From Trochalopteron elliotii (taxonomy: Eukaryota; Chordata; Aves; Passeriformes; Leiothrichidae): 64,000 bases of DNA. The stretch covers positions 925,420-989,419 of the forward strand of contig JANPWX010000073.1 of the NCBI GenBank assembly GCA_024734555.1. Reading direction: 5' to 3'. The notes beneath the pieces are model-generated. The model made no database searches, was not told where the DNA came from, and saw only the letters and a program-made list of their open reading frames with translations. Positions 12,009 to 24,700 of this stretch are shown in pieces (position 1 is the first letter of the stretch; the number at the start of each line of letters is the position of its first letter). The translations under genes were made by a program, and so were the position numbers.

Positions 12009-15000
12009 CCAACTCTTGCCTGTAAAAGGCTCCAAAAAACTGGGTAGAAATGGAAATGTTTCTTTCTTTTAGGGAGTCAGAGTGAAGCTTTTTGTGGGGC
12101 AGGGCAGGGCAGGAAGAAGTGAATTGTATTTAGTGGTTTCCACCATATCTTTTTGGGGTGTTCTGACCCACCTTTCTTTCTCACTTCCTCCCTTTGTGGA
12201 TGCCATGGAGAGCAGCTATGCACAAGCAGAATATAATGAGATCACGAGTTCTCATGTGACTCTGAGACCAGAAGCCATTCTGTCTTCATCTTCCCAAATC
12301 ATGGCATCCTTCACACCCTTCCTGGAGATGGACAAGTCAGGAGTCACGCAGAGCTCTGAGGAGGTGGAAAAAAAAAAAAGAAAAAGCACAAAATATGCTT
12401 AAAAGTAGAGTTTACCCACATGGACCCATATTTTTCCCATAGACCCATATGTTCCCCCTTCTTCTGTGCCCCACAGTGTTGGGCTACATGAGGGCAGGGA
12501 GCATGCCAGAGTTCTGGTCAGTATGTTGGTTGTTTTCTCAGAGGAAATGTCTTTTTGTTTACATGGGGGAGAGAGAAGCTTAGAGAAGAGACCTGGCACA
12601 GAGCAGTTGGGATTTGGTTAATCTGCTTAGAAATACATTAATCAGAGGATCAGATGCTGTCAACAATACTCTTTCCCCTCACTCTCTTCCCCCTTTCAGT
12701 ACCTTCCTCATCACTGCTCCCACTGAATCCTAGTCCTCACCCTCTTCCCTGTAACTCTCATCTCCCCTGCTGTGAATGCCAGGGAGTAATGAAGGACAAG
12801 GAGATTAAAGCAAAATTAACAAATAAAATATAAATCCTAGTCCTAAATGAAAATTAAAAATGGGTATTCAGCTGTTTATTTATTTCCCTAAAAATAGCCT
12901 TGTACCCCAGCCAAAATAAATGTAGCCAGGATTTCCCTGGGAAGTTCTGGGGAAAACAGTCAGGTTTCAAAAGATGAACAACTAGTGGAAATTGTGTCTG
13001 TCTGCTTTTCCCTTTGATTCCATCCATATGACATTATCATGGCATTAGGACAGTGACTACTCCAACCCTCACTGCTTCCAGCAGAAACTGCAGGTACTCA
13101 GTCTCTGGCTGTCATCTCTTGTCCAAAGATGGGCATCCATAATTGTCAGCAGTCATAATTTAGGAGGTGTTGTGATTAAAACTGGAGCCAGACAGTTCAG
13201 TTTCTCTTTGGACAGTTGGGATGATAATAATACACAAAGGAGCATTACCTGTGCAGGGAGAGGAGCTCTGAAAGAAGTTGTCACTGTTAGTGGCACAGTG
13301 CTCAACATCTTGTTGCTTTTTTGCCTGGCCTCTGGTGAATTGGAAAAGAGGCTCAAAGGTGGCATTCCATGACTACATGAAGCCAAGTCTGAGGCCAAAT
13401 TTGTTGCTGATTTTTTTTTTTTTTTGCTGTAGAATTACTGCTGTCAGAGGAGTTTTTGTTCTACATACACTGTTTTCTTCTAACATTTTTGTTTTATGAA
13501 TTTTTCAAGAAAAGCACAAAAGGAAAAAAAGGCATTGCAGTGAACAAACTATCAGTACCAACTGGGGGATAAAGGAAGAAGATAGCAACTGCTATCTACT
13601 CTTAGTATTTCTTTTGCACACACAGACTGCTTTCTATATTCCTGGGTTTTGTTCTCAGATGTGCAGTACTCTATCTCATTCTCTCTATGAAGGTATAATC
13701 ATAGGCAATGCAGGATATGTGGTGTAGCTTACTTAATTTCAAGGAAAACATTTCAATTCAGGGATCTCCTGACCTCTGAGCCATTATTTTAACAGCATTA
13801 CAGTTGCATTAATTTTGGAGATTTTGCAATCCCATGTTAATCCACATTCCACTGAAGCCAGTACACAGACACCCATTGTCTTAAGATGGGGTTGGTTCAG
13901 GTCATTACTCTTCAAATTGTGCTAAGGGAAAGGATGAGAATAAAGGGAAGGATGCAGTGGTTATCAGAGCTCAGCTTCTTTTTATGTTTTCATGGGTGAA
14001 GTAAAGGCTGTCTTAGAAAGAAATTTAGGTGGTAAATATTTTTACAGGAGAATTGGGGTTTTTTGAGAGAAAAGGAGGCATGAGGAGAACACAAGGCTGC
14101 TGCCTAAGGGTGCAGCAGTACTTGCCCTAAATAGGAACAGAATGTTTTGGCCACAGAGATCTCAGTGCATTATCTGTTCAACAGGAAGATATGTCCCTGT
14201 GCCAGTTCCCCTTCTCAGTTCTCTCATGCTAGAACACTGCACTGAGGAAAAGGTGAGAACTCACCCCTGCTTCTCTTCAGTGTGTTTTAGAGGAAGATCC
14301 AAAGGAAACAGTGCTGTTTCTATAAACACATGAGGAGTGCACTCAGATATTTGAAGACATGTGAACCCTGTTAACGTTGGTGTACCCCATCTCTGCTTGG
14401 CCTGCCTCCTGTACTTCCCCAGCCAATGTGACCCACCTGCCAGCTAAGTGTGGCTGCCAGCGTGGGCGGTGGTGTCTGCTGGCTGTGTCCTGCAGGTCCT
14501 TTGCAGGCCTCTTTTCCCCAATGCATTGTAGTGCTGAACTCACAATCTGGACTATAGTCTGGACCCTTGGTGCTCTGGGACAACACCTTCAAAAGATCTG
14601 GGTTTGAGTGTTGGACTTACAACCAAAAAGTGGTCATAAGACTTCCCTGAAGGCCGTGTCCAAATCTGCCAGTAAGGGAGAAATACTGAATTAGCACAGT
14701 CACAAATACCTGTGCCTTGACTTCCTGCCAGCAAGAGGGAGATAAGGATCCAATAAACCTGTCAGAGATGTGTATCTTGGACAGCAGCCCAACACACATG
14801 AGGTGCCCTCTTGCTCCTGGTTGGGAGCTGGGGCTTTGATACCTACTGGTTGAGATTATAGCATTGAACCAGTGTGTGTAGGGATTTTGTCTGTCTGGGC
14901 AAAGGAGGGTGTGATAACATTACTGCTTCTATTTTGTTCAACATGAGTAAGAGTCAGAGGGACTGCGGTAGCACAGATCTTGCTGTGAGCTGCCATCAGG

Positions 15001-18000
15001 AAAGTACACAATGTCCTTCCCAGTGTGGCATTCTTGCTGGTTATAACATGTTACTTGGATTAAACCTAGTACAGACACATGCTGTGTCTGCTGAGGACAG
15101 ATACTTGTGGGTTTGGAGCTAGCCTATGTCTCAGAAATGTTGCAGGGAGCTGCTACATGTTTTTTCTTGGCAGATACTTTCTTAGCCATGCTTTTTTTTG
15201 TCTGACAAAGCGGTGTCATCCACTGCTTTTACCATCCTCTTTATAGCAGTGGCTTTGCTGTGTCTTGCCTCAGGTCCCATGATTAGGCTACTGGTTGAAA
15301 TTTGGGTTGCAGCAGATATTCTGAGAAATAAGCCCTTCAATGAGGAATCTTCTCCCATGTCCCTTGTTCCCTGGAGTATTGTGAAGGAGGTGTGAAAGAA
15401 GAGTTGCCTCCTACCAGTCTCTTCCCCTGTCCAGGGTGTTGCCATTGACTTCCTTGCTCATAGCCAAGACCTGACCTGACAGAGCTCACAGCCTGATGTT
15501 CTCCTTCTCAGGCTTAGCGTTGTGTGTTGATGTGGATCTGTATTGCTGGTCTGAGAAGGGATTTTGGGAGCACTGGGGTGGTTGTCCCTTCTAGGATGGC
15601 TACATACAACACATGCACTATTTGCTGAACAAGCATTAGGTCCCCGGTGAAAATGGACTTCCTACACATCTTTTCTTTTTCTGTGACCTACTTCACATCT
15701 CCTGGACACTGTCCCTACAGTTAAATCATGCAGAAGCTTGAGCTCTTGGGGCACCTTTTTAGGCCAGTAATACATGGACTATAGTCCGGGACACAGGTGA
15801 GCACTATGTAGGTACATTCTAATAAACAGTAGAAACTCAGTGATTTCACTCAGCCATTCTCCAAAAATAAGAGTGGATTGTGGGCCAGAAGTTCAGGCAC
15901 CATGATTCTGGTCTGCGTGCTGCTTAGCAAAATAGCAGGCTAAGTCTCAGTCAGCCCCTATGCCCTGCATTTAAAACTGCCTGAGATGGAGTTTTCACAG
16001 CCTCCATGGAGCAGTTTGTTACAGAGCTTTGCGGTTGTCACAGCTAGATAGCTAGTCAGAGATCTTGCTGCAAATTTTGTTGCTAATAAAGATGATTGGT
16101 GGGGAAAAGAGAACTATTTTTATCATGCAAATTAAAAGCATACTACATTTATCTTTTAGCGTTTTTCTATCTATTTTTCTTCTGTTTCTTTTCTGTCCCA
16201 TTGATGTATCTCCCTATCTCTATCTCATTTCCTACCTTCCTTCTTCCATGATTATCACTTTCTCCTTTCACAGGGAGCAGAAAGAAGCATCTGCTGTGCT
16301 TTTTGAATTCCCACTTAATCCTGCCTGATCTCCCATTATTAGAAGGCTCCTTTCCCTCTGGTACCTTTGCACTTGGTACAGATGAGTATGGCAGAGCCCT
16401 GCAGAGGGTCCTGTGCTTTTGGGATGCTTCCCAGGCAGTGCCTCCAGCCCCATCTCCTTCCTCACTCAATCCAAACAGCTCATGCTCACATGCTAATGTT
16501 ATCACTCATTTCTCCCAGCGTGGTGATGCCTGGAGCTTTCAAATATGTTCATTAATTAGGCCTCCTGGGGCACATTCCCGGCTGACCACTCTGTGTGTGT
16601 ATGCAGGGATGGGAGGAGAGGGCATGCCTGGCTCTGGAGCATATGCTGTGCATCCTGCTGGTTTGCAGCCTTGCTTTAACAGTTGGTCATTCCTTAAAGC
16701 CTCATCCCCATGCAGAAGTGGAGAGAGCCTGGGATGCCTTGGAGGAGCGAAGAGACGCAATCGAGTTTGACAGGATTTGCACCACAAATTAAGTGCTGAA
16801 TGTTCACGTTTGACACTCCAGCTCCATGGAGCTTTTGGGTAGCCCTTCATGGAGAAATCTGTCAGAAACCCAAGCATCCAGAAAGCAGGGGGGAAACCAC
16901 TCTGCCACCTCCTGTTTTTCACTTCTCAGAGGATGCGAAACACCAAATTGGTGCTGCATGGCCGTGTCAGCTCTAGTGCTCTGGGGAGGAAGGTACTGTC
17001 ATGGCAGAGAGCTTGCACACTGCCTGCCCTCCACCCAAATCCCACACCTCCATGCCTGGTGTTTCATTTCAGATGTAATGGGGATGTGGTGGCAGCACCA
17101 CCATTCTTCTTGACTGATTAAAAGAAAAAGTATGAACCAAACTTGTGTAATTATGTTGAGCCAGGGATGTTCTTGCCAAAAGACTAACAGAAGCTTGGTT
17201 TCATTTCATAGTTCATAGTTTCCCATTTCCAAAGGTAGATGTATTTTCTTCATCTGTCCTCTGTGGTTATGGATTATTGCTGTATGTGCTGTGTGGAGCA
17301 ATGCTGTCTTCCAGCCTAGCAGAAGGGCTTTACTCCATTGTTGTATTGCTTCCTAAAACCTGGAAAAGACTTCACCTTTTTGTGACTTGGGTACAGAAAT
17401 ACATATCAGTACTATAATGAGAGCTGGGCAAGCAGCAGTTTTTATAAAAAGCTGTTCCTTTGATGGAAGTCATCCCTGGATGGGCAACAGACTTGTGCCA
17501 GTCTCAGTACAGCACAACCTCCCAAAACAGCATCTTTTTGTTAGAGCTGAATTCCTTCCTTGTGGCCTGTGTTTACTGTCAACATATAGAGCATTCCTCT
17601 GGCAGCATCAAAAGACAACTCCTTCTGAGCTTCCGTGGTTCTAGGATTTATCCAGTATCTTTCTCAAACCCTTGGTTCCTCCTGCTCAGAGACTACTCTT
17701 GTCCTGCTGTATTGCTCTTTAGCCATTCCACATCCTGCTTAGAGATAAGCAAATTATCTGTGGAGATATGGGGCTCTTGCAGAAGCCTCTGGTGGGCAGC
17801 CGTTCCATGAATCTCTGTGGGGTGTGTGTTTTAAGCCATGCTGATTTACCTCCATAAGTAGCCATCAGCTCTACACTGCTGCATTTATTCTTCTCTGCCC
17901 TTCAACAAATGTTTTCCCCAGGGTCATATTCTAGCTTGCAACCTATTGCTTTGAGTATTTATTGCTTTCAACGTGCATGTAGGCATCAGGGTATGGTTTC

Positions 18001-20598
18001 TGCTCCTTCCATTGGTCTCTGTTTTTCCTCCTGCATTCCCTCAATACCACATGCCCAAGCAGCACAGGGCACTCAGGGTGAGGGGACACTGGCCCAATTC
18101 ACAGCCAGGCAAAAGGAGCCAGGCAGTCAGATGTACTTCTGGGACAGCTGCTGAGGTGAATGCAGAGGTCAGAGGCTGTCCCTGCTCCCAACTTCCCCTG
18201 CCAGAGGTTACCCTCAGTTCAGGTTGTCAGTGTGGCCGCCTGCATTCTTGTTCTTTAGCCTGATCCTCTCAGTGTGAGCTGTGGCAGAAAAGAAATTGCT
18301 CTTTCTTACCCATTAACCAGGATCTTTTTGCCAGAACTGTGTGGGAGAGAGAGCTACTACACCAGCAGTTCCACTGGCAGGTCTGAGTGGGAGGCAGAGG
18401 GATGAGGAGTGAGAGGGATACTTACCTGCACCTCTGGGAGCAACCACCACAGGGGCAGGTATGGCCTCAGCATGAATGACTGCCCCTCTTCTCCCAGCAG
18501 GTACCAACTGCAAAGCCCAGGATTCAAACACACATACACATTTTTCAGTGGCAGACTTGACTTTGATGAAGTAAGTTTTAGCTTTCTGACTTCAGGCTGA
18601 TTTATTTTAGCTGGTTTTTATGGAGTCTGAGAAGCAGCCTGCAACCCTTGAAAGGCCTGTGCACCAGAGGTTGGAAACCCCTCCACCACCAGGCAAAATC
18701 TTCATGTTTATGTGAGTGTGTGCAGCAGCTTCTCCCTCATGTTGTCATCTTTGAACCGGAGAGAGCTGGTGTGAGCACTTGCAGAAGGCAAGGAAAGCAG
18801 GGCGGATGAATACTGTCGAAGCAAATTCAGGCTTATTATTCAAACAGATGTTCATGAATATATTTTGCCATACTTGCAGAGTTTTAATTGTAATCTGATT
18901 TGATGGGCACATGAGTTTAAAAGTAGAAGACTGAATTTATGGAAGGAGAGTTGATTTGGAAGATGAACTACCAAGCCAGAGAGTGAGGGTTCATGTCTGG
19001 CTCTGCACGAGCATAGGCACCTGGGCTTTTGCTCCTTGCCTCCCCTGGGTCCCAGGGGTGCTCAGATCCAGCTGGGAGAACACATCAGTATCCTGAGCAG
19101 GACTATTGGTGTGCTGATTTGTCTGTTCATTCATAATTGTTGTTTCCTTTGCTTTCCACTGTTGGCAAAGACAGTGGAGATTTGCCACATTTTATCCTCC
19201 TGCCTGTCACTCTCCTGTCCCCAAGTCAAGGGCTCTCCTCCTTTACTCTTCTGCTTTCTCAGCTTCCATGAGAAGCTGTTAAAACCTTTCTTGGTGGCAC
19301 TCCTCCTGTGAAACCAGGTCTCTGTGAACTTTTGGTGATACAATGACTTGACTGCCTGGTGAACAAGAGGAGAATCTGGGAAAGAAGCCAAAGCATGATT
19401 CTACTATGGTGATTATTATTATTTCCATTAGCAACTATGGCAGGAAAAGTTATGATAAACAAGGGAGAGATAAGTGCGATTTGTAGGTGTTTAAACCCTT
19501 CTGTGCATTTTTTAAAATTTCATTTATTTTTCTCCCTGAATACAAGCACTGATTTAAAGCTAGGAATGGTTTGCTTCATTTTCACCCAGAGCCTGGTGAT
19601 ATTGGGAGTGCCCACATGTGGGGCAGCTCAGGCTATTCATTCTCACACAGTATCTATCACACAGCAGGCAGCAGTCTTGACTGCAGATGAGGTGTCCTCT
19701 CCTCTGACAGCATCTGGAGGGTCAGAGAGGCATCAGCACCTCCCTGAGGGGGGCAGTCCCCTCCAAGAGCTGTGCTGGCTGCCCGTGCAGCTTCCTCGCC
19801 CAGGAGGTGTGTGGGCAGCGCTCACCTCAGCTGGCACCAGGGTTCATCTGGCGTGGGCCCAGCTGGCTGCAGGGCAAGGCAGCCTCCTGAGGATGGTCTC
19901 AGGTGGAGGATTTGGACAGAGACAAGCCTGAGAGTGCAGAAAAGAGCCTAGGAGAGAGGCTGTTTTGTGATGGCAACTGCTGGCGTAACTGTGCTGAGGC
20001 AGCTGTTAAAAACAGTGATGCTTAAACAGAAAGTTTTACCCTTATGGTAAATGATGTGGTAGCACAGACTCTAGAGATGGAAACCTCCTGCTCAGCCTCC
20101 TGCAGAGCTGTAAGGCAGCAGCTGGTGAGAGAGCCATGGCTCCAAAAATACTTGTAGAAACTGTAACAACTCTGCCTGGTCCTTTGGTTCCCCCTCTGGG
20201 CAAACAAAAAGGAGCACAGAAAAGTAAGTAAAACTGAGGGCTCAGCCTTTCCCAGCTCTTGGGAACCACAAGTAGGTTTCTCTGAGCTTTAAGGATACCT
20301 GGGGAGAGCAGTGAGTACCTGCTCTTGGCTTCAAAAGAAAAGAGTTTGGAGAGACTTCTTTATGCAGAGTAGCACTGATCTGAGCTTTTAAAAATGCAAT
20401 AGACTTGTAAGTGTTCCAAAGTGTGAGATTTTTGAATTAATTTTTAATCCACGGTTTAACATTAAAGATTAATGTGTGTTTCAAGTTTCAGAAAGGGAAT
20501 TTACCCCTGAAAGGCTAAGACTTTCTTCAGTGGCTTCTTATGGTTTTGTTCTATTTTACCTTTTGTTTTTTTTCCTTTTTCTCCCTGCTGGGTGCATT
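12009..20598. other. Intronic sequence without recognisable gene
   Basis: It contains a T15 tract at 13411-13425 and an AT-rich patch at 18820-18920 with homeodomain-type TAAT cores that could be a conserved non-coding element. Open frames such as 16303-16770 (+) and 19437-19931 (+) have no domain or signature. Confidence 0.45.
13411..13425 (+). repeat. T15 homopolymer
   Basis: Run of 15 T, flanked by unremarkable sequence. Confidence 0.9.
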
Positions 20599-20778
20599 AA
20601 AAAAACCAAAAAAACCAAAAAACCTAAAAACCCCCCAAAAATCAACAACAAACAAACAAACAAACAAACAAAACCCCACAAAAAACCCCCCAAACAAACA
20701 AACAAAAAAAAACCAAAAAAACCCCCTCCAACAAACAGCAAACAAAAAAACCCCCAAAACAAAGGAAAGGGAAAACCC
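20599..20778 (+). repeat. A/C-only low-complexity block with (CAAA)n core
   Basis: About 180 bp are almost entirely A and C: runs of 4-9 A alternate with runs of 2-6 C, and an uninterrupted CAAA series lies near 20649-20671. The complementary strand is G/T-only, with many G3-G6 runs. The 114-codon Lys/Pro/Asn-rich frames here are translations of this low complexity. Confidence 0.95.
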
Positions 20779-21611
20779 AACACACAGGCTGTGCTTAGGG
20801 AATTTTCAACTTGCTGTTAAAACCAGTGTCCAATTGGGCTCTTTCATATTAATGCTGCTCAGTGTGCTCTTAGACTTGGCATGAGAAACAACATCTGTGT
20901 GAAATACTGAGCCAGCTGTGCAGAAAAAAATGTTAGTTCAGAGCAGTTGTGTACTTTGCTGCTTGGGCATAAGCAACTTCTTGCATCTGCTACAGAGGGA
21001 AAATTTGCAAAATGTTTTCCTGAGACTTTTACTCTAAAAGACAAGGGAAGCTTGTAGCAGTTTTATGTTCGCAAAAGTTGGCAGCTGTTGTAAAAGGAAT
21101 TCAGGACATTATGGGAAGGGAAGAAGAGAGGGCAAGCATAAAATCAGATGACACTGTTAGACTTGGTCATCTGGGGTTAACTCTCAGGTCTTGGCATCAG
21201 AAAATAAGGTGGTGAGGATGGAGGTGCATTGTCAGGTGCAGTAACAGCAGCATCTGCATTTGCAGTTTCCTTTCTGCATTTCAAACATGTTATGATTGTA
21301 CTCTGTGCTTTGTTGAAAAGCTTCTCAAGTGGTTTGGAACATTTTATAAGCATTTGATAGTTCCTTGAGGGTGCCTGCTTTGTGCCTCCCAGCCTGGAAT
21401 GCTTTGGGCCAGGGCTGCTTGCAAAAAATGTTTCTCTTAGAATCATGTTGGCCTCCAATGGAGATGAACGTAGTGAACCTTCTTGGTTACTCCTTTTTCT
21501 CCTTGATAAGATGTGTGTGTGTGTGTTAATTTGAAATCAATACTAATACTTGGTACAGTGGTGGAGAGAGTGATTAATAGGCAGAGCCAGGCCCATGAAT
21601 CAGCTTCTAAA
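20779..21611. other. Unremarkable intronic sequence
   Basis: There is a short (GT)n run near 21511-21525; nothing else is recognised. Confidence 0.5.
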
Positions 21612-21725
21612 GTCCTGTTCCTGTCTTGCCATTGACCTGCTCCACGGTGTTTGGGTGAGTTATATCCTCACTCCATCTTGGTTTTCCTCACTGCAAAATG
21701 GAGACTCTGCATTCTTTCCTGGCAT
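21612..21725 (-). mobile_element. MIR-type SINE remnant
   Basis: The series cctgttcctgtcttgccattgac, then a degenerate 'gtgtgaccttgggcaagt' equivalent (gtgtttgggtgagttat), then ttttcctcactgcaaaatgg matches the reverse complement of MIR in order and spacing. It is highly diverged. Confidence 0.55.
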
Positions 21726-24700
21726 ATTTTAGAGCTACTAGTGCAACTTTCTGCATTTGAGTTTTTCAGCATGATGCCGTGTACACAGCTAGAGTGCCGG
21801 GGGGCTGGCACTGGCTGGAGGGGAAAGTGCATAGCATTTGGGATAAATCAGGCTCAGTGATCTTGGCTTGGATGCTCAGAGCTGCAGATGCTCCAGCTCT
21901 GGGTACACGATGAGCAGGGAGAGGCTCTCAGCTCTGGGATGTGTTTCTCTTTGCACCCTGTGCTGGCACATGCCAAAAGGACACATAGCAGATGGACAGC
22001 AGATTTGTATTAATCTGGCTGTGTACACTTCATCTGTTGGTCCTGCTTCCAACACACAACATGGGAATGATTAGCCCAAATGATGGGAGTGTCAGGAACT
22101 GATCTATAGTCAGCAACACTTGCACCAGAGCTTTGGGTTTTGGTGTAGGCAGCTTGGAAAGATTGCACTTCCAGGAGGCAGGGTGCATGGAGTGACTCTC
22201 CTTCTGGGAAAGGACTGCAAAGTGCTTAAATAGACGCTTTGCTGTGGCTTTTGTGTGGAAGTCTCTGTGCCTGACACTCTCCCCTTGAGCCACATGGGGA
22301 CCAAACTTCACATGGAAACATCTACAGCTCCAGCACTCCGGGTGTTCCCATGAGAAGATTTTGATGGAGTTGTCTGTGGCTAAAGCAGGTAACAAACTGG
22401 ACATTTATTCCAGGGAAGTCTTAATGTACCCTCTCTGTTTCATCATCATAGTGAGAGGTCAGGTCTTGTAATGGAAGGACCAAAAATCAGCATAAATTTC
22501 CACTGGGAAAAGAGACTATTCACATGATGTTGAAAGGCCATAGCATATTAAGTATGCGTGTGTGTATTCACTGCACTGAAACTGCATAAAATTATGCAAA
22601 GTCAGAATTTATGTAATATCTAAATATATGGCAAAAGTTTAAATGGATAGAAATAAAGTGTTCTTACCTTATTGAACTGAAATGTGCCAATATTACCATA
22701 ATTAAATGGGGAAGTCAAAGCAATTTATTTTGTCTTCACTCACTGAAAATGTCATCAAAGTTGATAGTCTTACAACCTATTTTGATTTTAATGAAAACTC
22801 TTCTTTTCCCAGTGGAAAATTGTCCTTTTACAACCTCTTCTAGACAGCTCAACTCATAATCTGAAACATTCAATTACTGACCTGACATTTGCCAGAGCAA
22901 AAGACAAATTTGGGTTTTCCTTTCTTTCCAATTTAAATGAAAAAGAGTCTCCCTTTTTTTGCTTCCCTTCTGTTGGCTTGTTTTTAATAATTTTTAATCC
23001 AGAGTAGTTTGGGATTAATAAAGTTTCAGATTTGGAAGTCTAATATCTTTGAATATGCCCATATAAACTAGTTTCAATCCGACTGCTTTGAGAGACTTTA
23101 ATCAGTCTTGTTTGGAGACAGGGAAGTTTCACGGTGATTTTCCACATTCTTAAGCCTTAAATGCTCTCTCTCCTATGAACAAGCTACAGGAATTCTTTTT
23201 AAAACCCCAGTTTGCCAAGATACTTAAACATGTGCCTAATTTTTAAACATATATTTTTAAATATATTTCCACTGACTTACCTTTAGTGGAATTTCCAGGA
23301 CATATCAAATGCACCCAGGCATCAGTGTCCGGCTGAGCAGCCCTGGCTCCGGGTGGGCTCCTGCTGGCCATGTAGGAGGCAGCTTTGGTGAAGCAGGACT
23401 CAAGTCAGGTCACAGAGCAGGATAATTTTTAAAGGAGTTCAAAGGTGTGGTGAACAACAAACACTGGCCAAGTATCCTTCCACTTGCAAAGCCTGTGCAC
23501 TCCACAGGATGAGAGCATTTCATACACAAGACACAAAACGGGTGTGGAAAGCAGATAGCCATACTTGTTGGCATTGCCTCAGCCAGAACTTTTGAGTTGC
23601 TGGATTCTTTAAGAATCTCCTACTTATCCCGGTGACAGTCCCTCCTATCCTCAAGGAAAATGGGATCAGTCTATTAATGAAAACTTTTCTTCTAGGAAAG
23701 GATTTGGGAGGTTGATTCCTTGGGGGTTGCTTTCATTTTAATTTATTTAAATATTTTAAATTATATTATTTAAATAATTTAAAAGATTTAATTGTATTAT
23801 TTTGTGTCTTAGGCACCTCTCTGTTAAGAGGTGAGCCCACCATAACCCCCCACAGGCCAAAATAAGCAACCATGGGGTGATTATGGTGCTGGATTATTCC
23901 AGTAACAGGGTAAGACAGGTGAGGTGGCCCCAAGAAGCATTTGGAGGAACTCCCTTGCATTTGGCTTGGAGAAGAGAAGCCATTTCTTGGAAGTTATTTC
24001 CTACCCCCAAACTCCACTGCCCATGGTCCCCTGAACTTCCTAAACCCTCATCCCAGCTCCCATTCTACTACTGCAGCCCCACAGTCCTCTCCCTAAAGCC
24101 CTCCTTCCTGAAGCTGTCCTCATCCCCTCTCCAACCTGAACTACATCTGGCCCAGCTTAACTCCCCCATTTGCAGGGAACTTCCTTGAGGACTTCCAGAT
24201 GGTGTCAGTGGTGTCTGCAGGGAGGGAGACAAGATGCAGCATCCAGCAAGTCCCTGGATCTTCACCCAGCCTGTGCTTAACAGGGCAAGCCTTGCACCTT
24301 TTTTGTGCATCACCCTCTGATCTTCCTCCTTTTGGAGGAGGATGGACATAGCTCTTGATGTTTTGGATAAAAGCAGTTGGTTGAACCATAGGTTGGGATA
24401 TTTGCATGGGAGTTAGACCTAAGGATGGTTGCCTGGCAGCTGCACTCCATTCTGCTGCCTTTCCACACGAGTTGTATATTGCAGCCTACCCACCCATTCA
24501 TCCTGCCTTCCCCTGTGCCAACTCCCCTCACTGGATTTTAATCTTATTCCTTATGGGCTCTGTCCTTCCCACTCAATATACCATTGAATATATTTAAACC
24601 TTGAGTTGTTTTCCCTTATTAAGCAGTTTATCACTGTTGCAATCTTTTTGTATTTTTTTTTTTTAGCCAGGAGAGAAGGAAGAAATTTATTCTTTTGACC

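Noticed and set aside
19437..19931. 164-codon plus frame as a possible gene
   Set aside because: No domain, no matching splice or promoter context, and the composition resembles surrounding intron.
20476..20884. Lys/Pro/Asn-rich 114-codon frames
   Set aside because: They are translations of the A/C-only low-complexity block.
23735..23784. 50 bp of pure A/T with the 14 bp palindrome attatttaaataat, as a possible matrix-attachment site
   Set aside because: AT-rich palindromes are common by chance in AT-rich introns; no further support.
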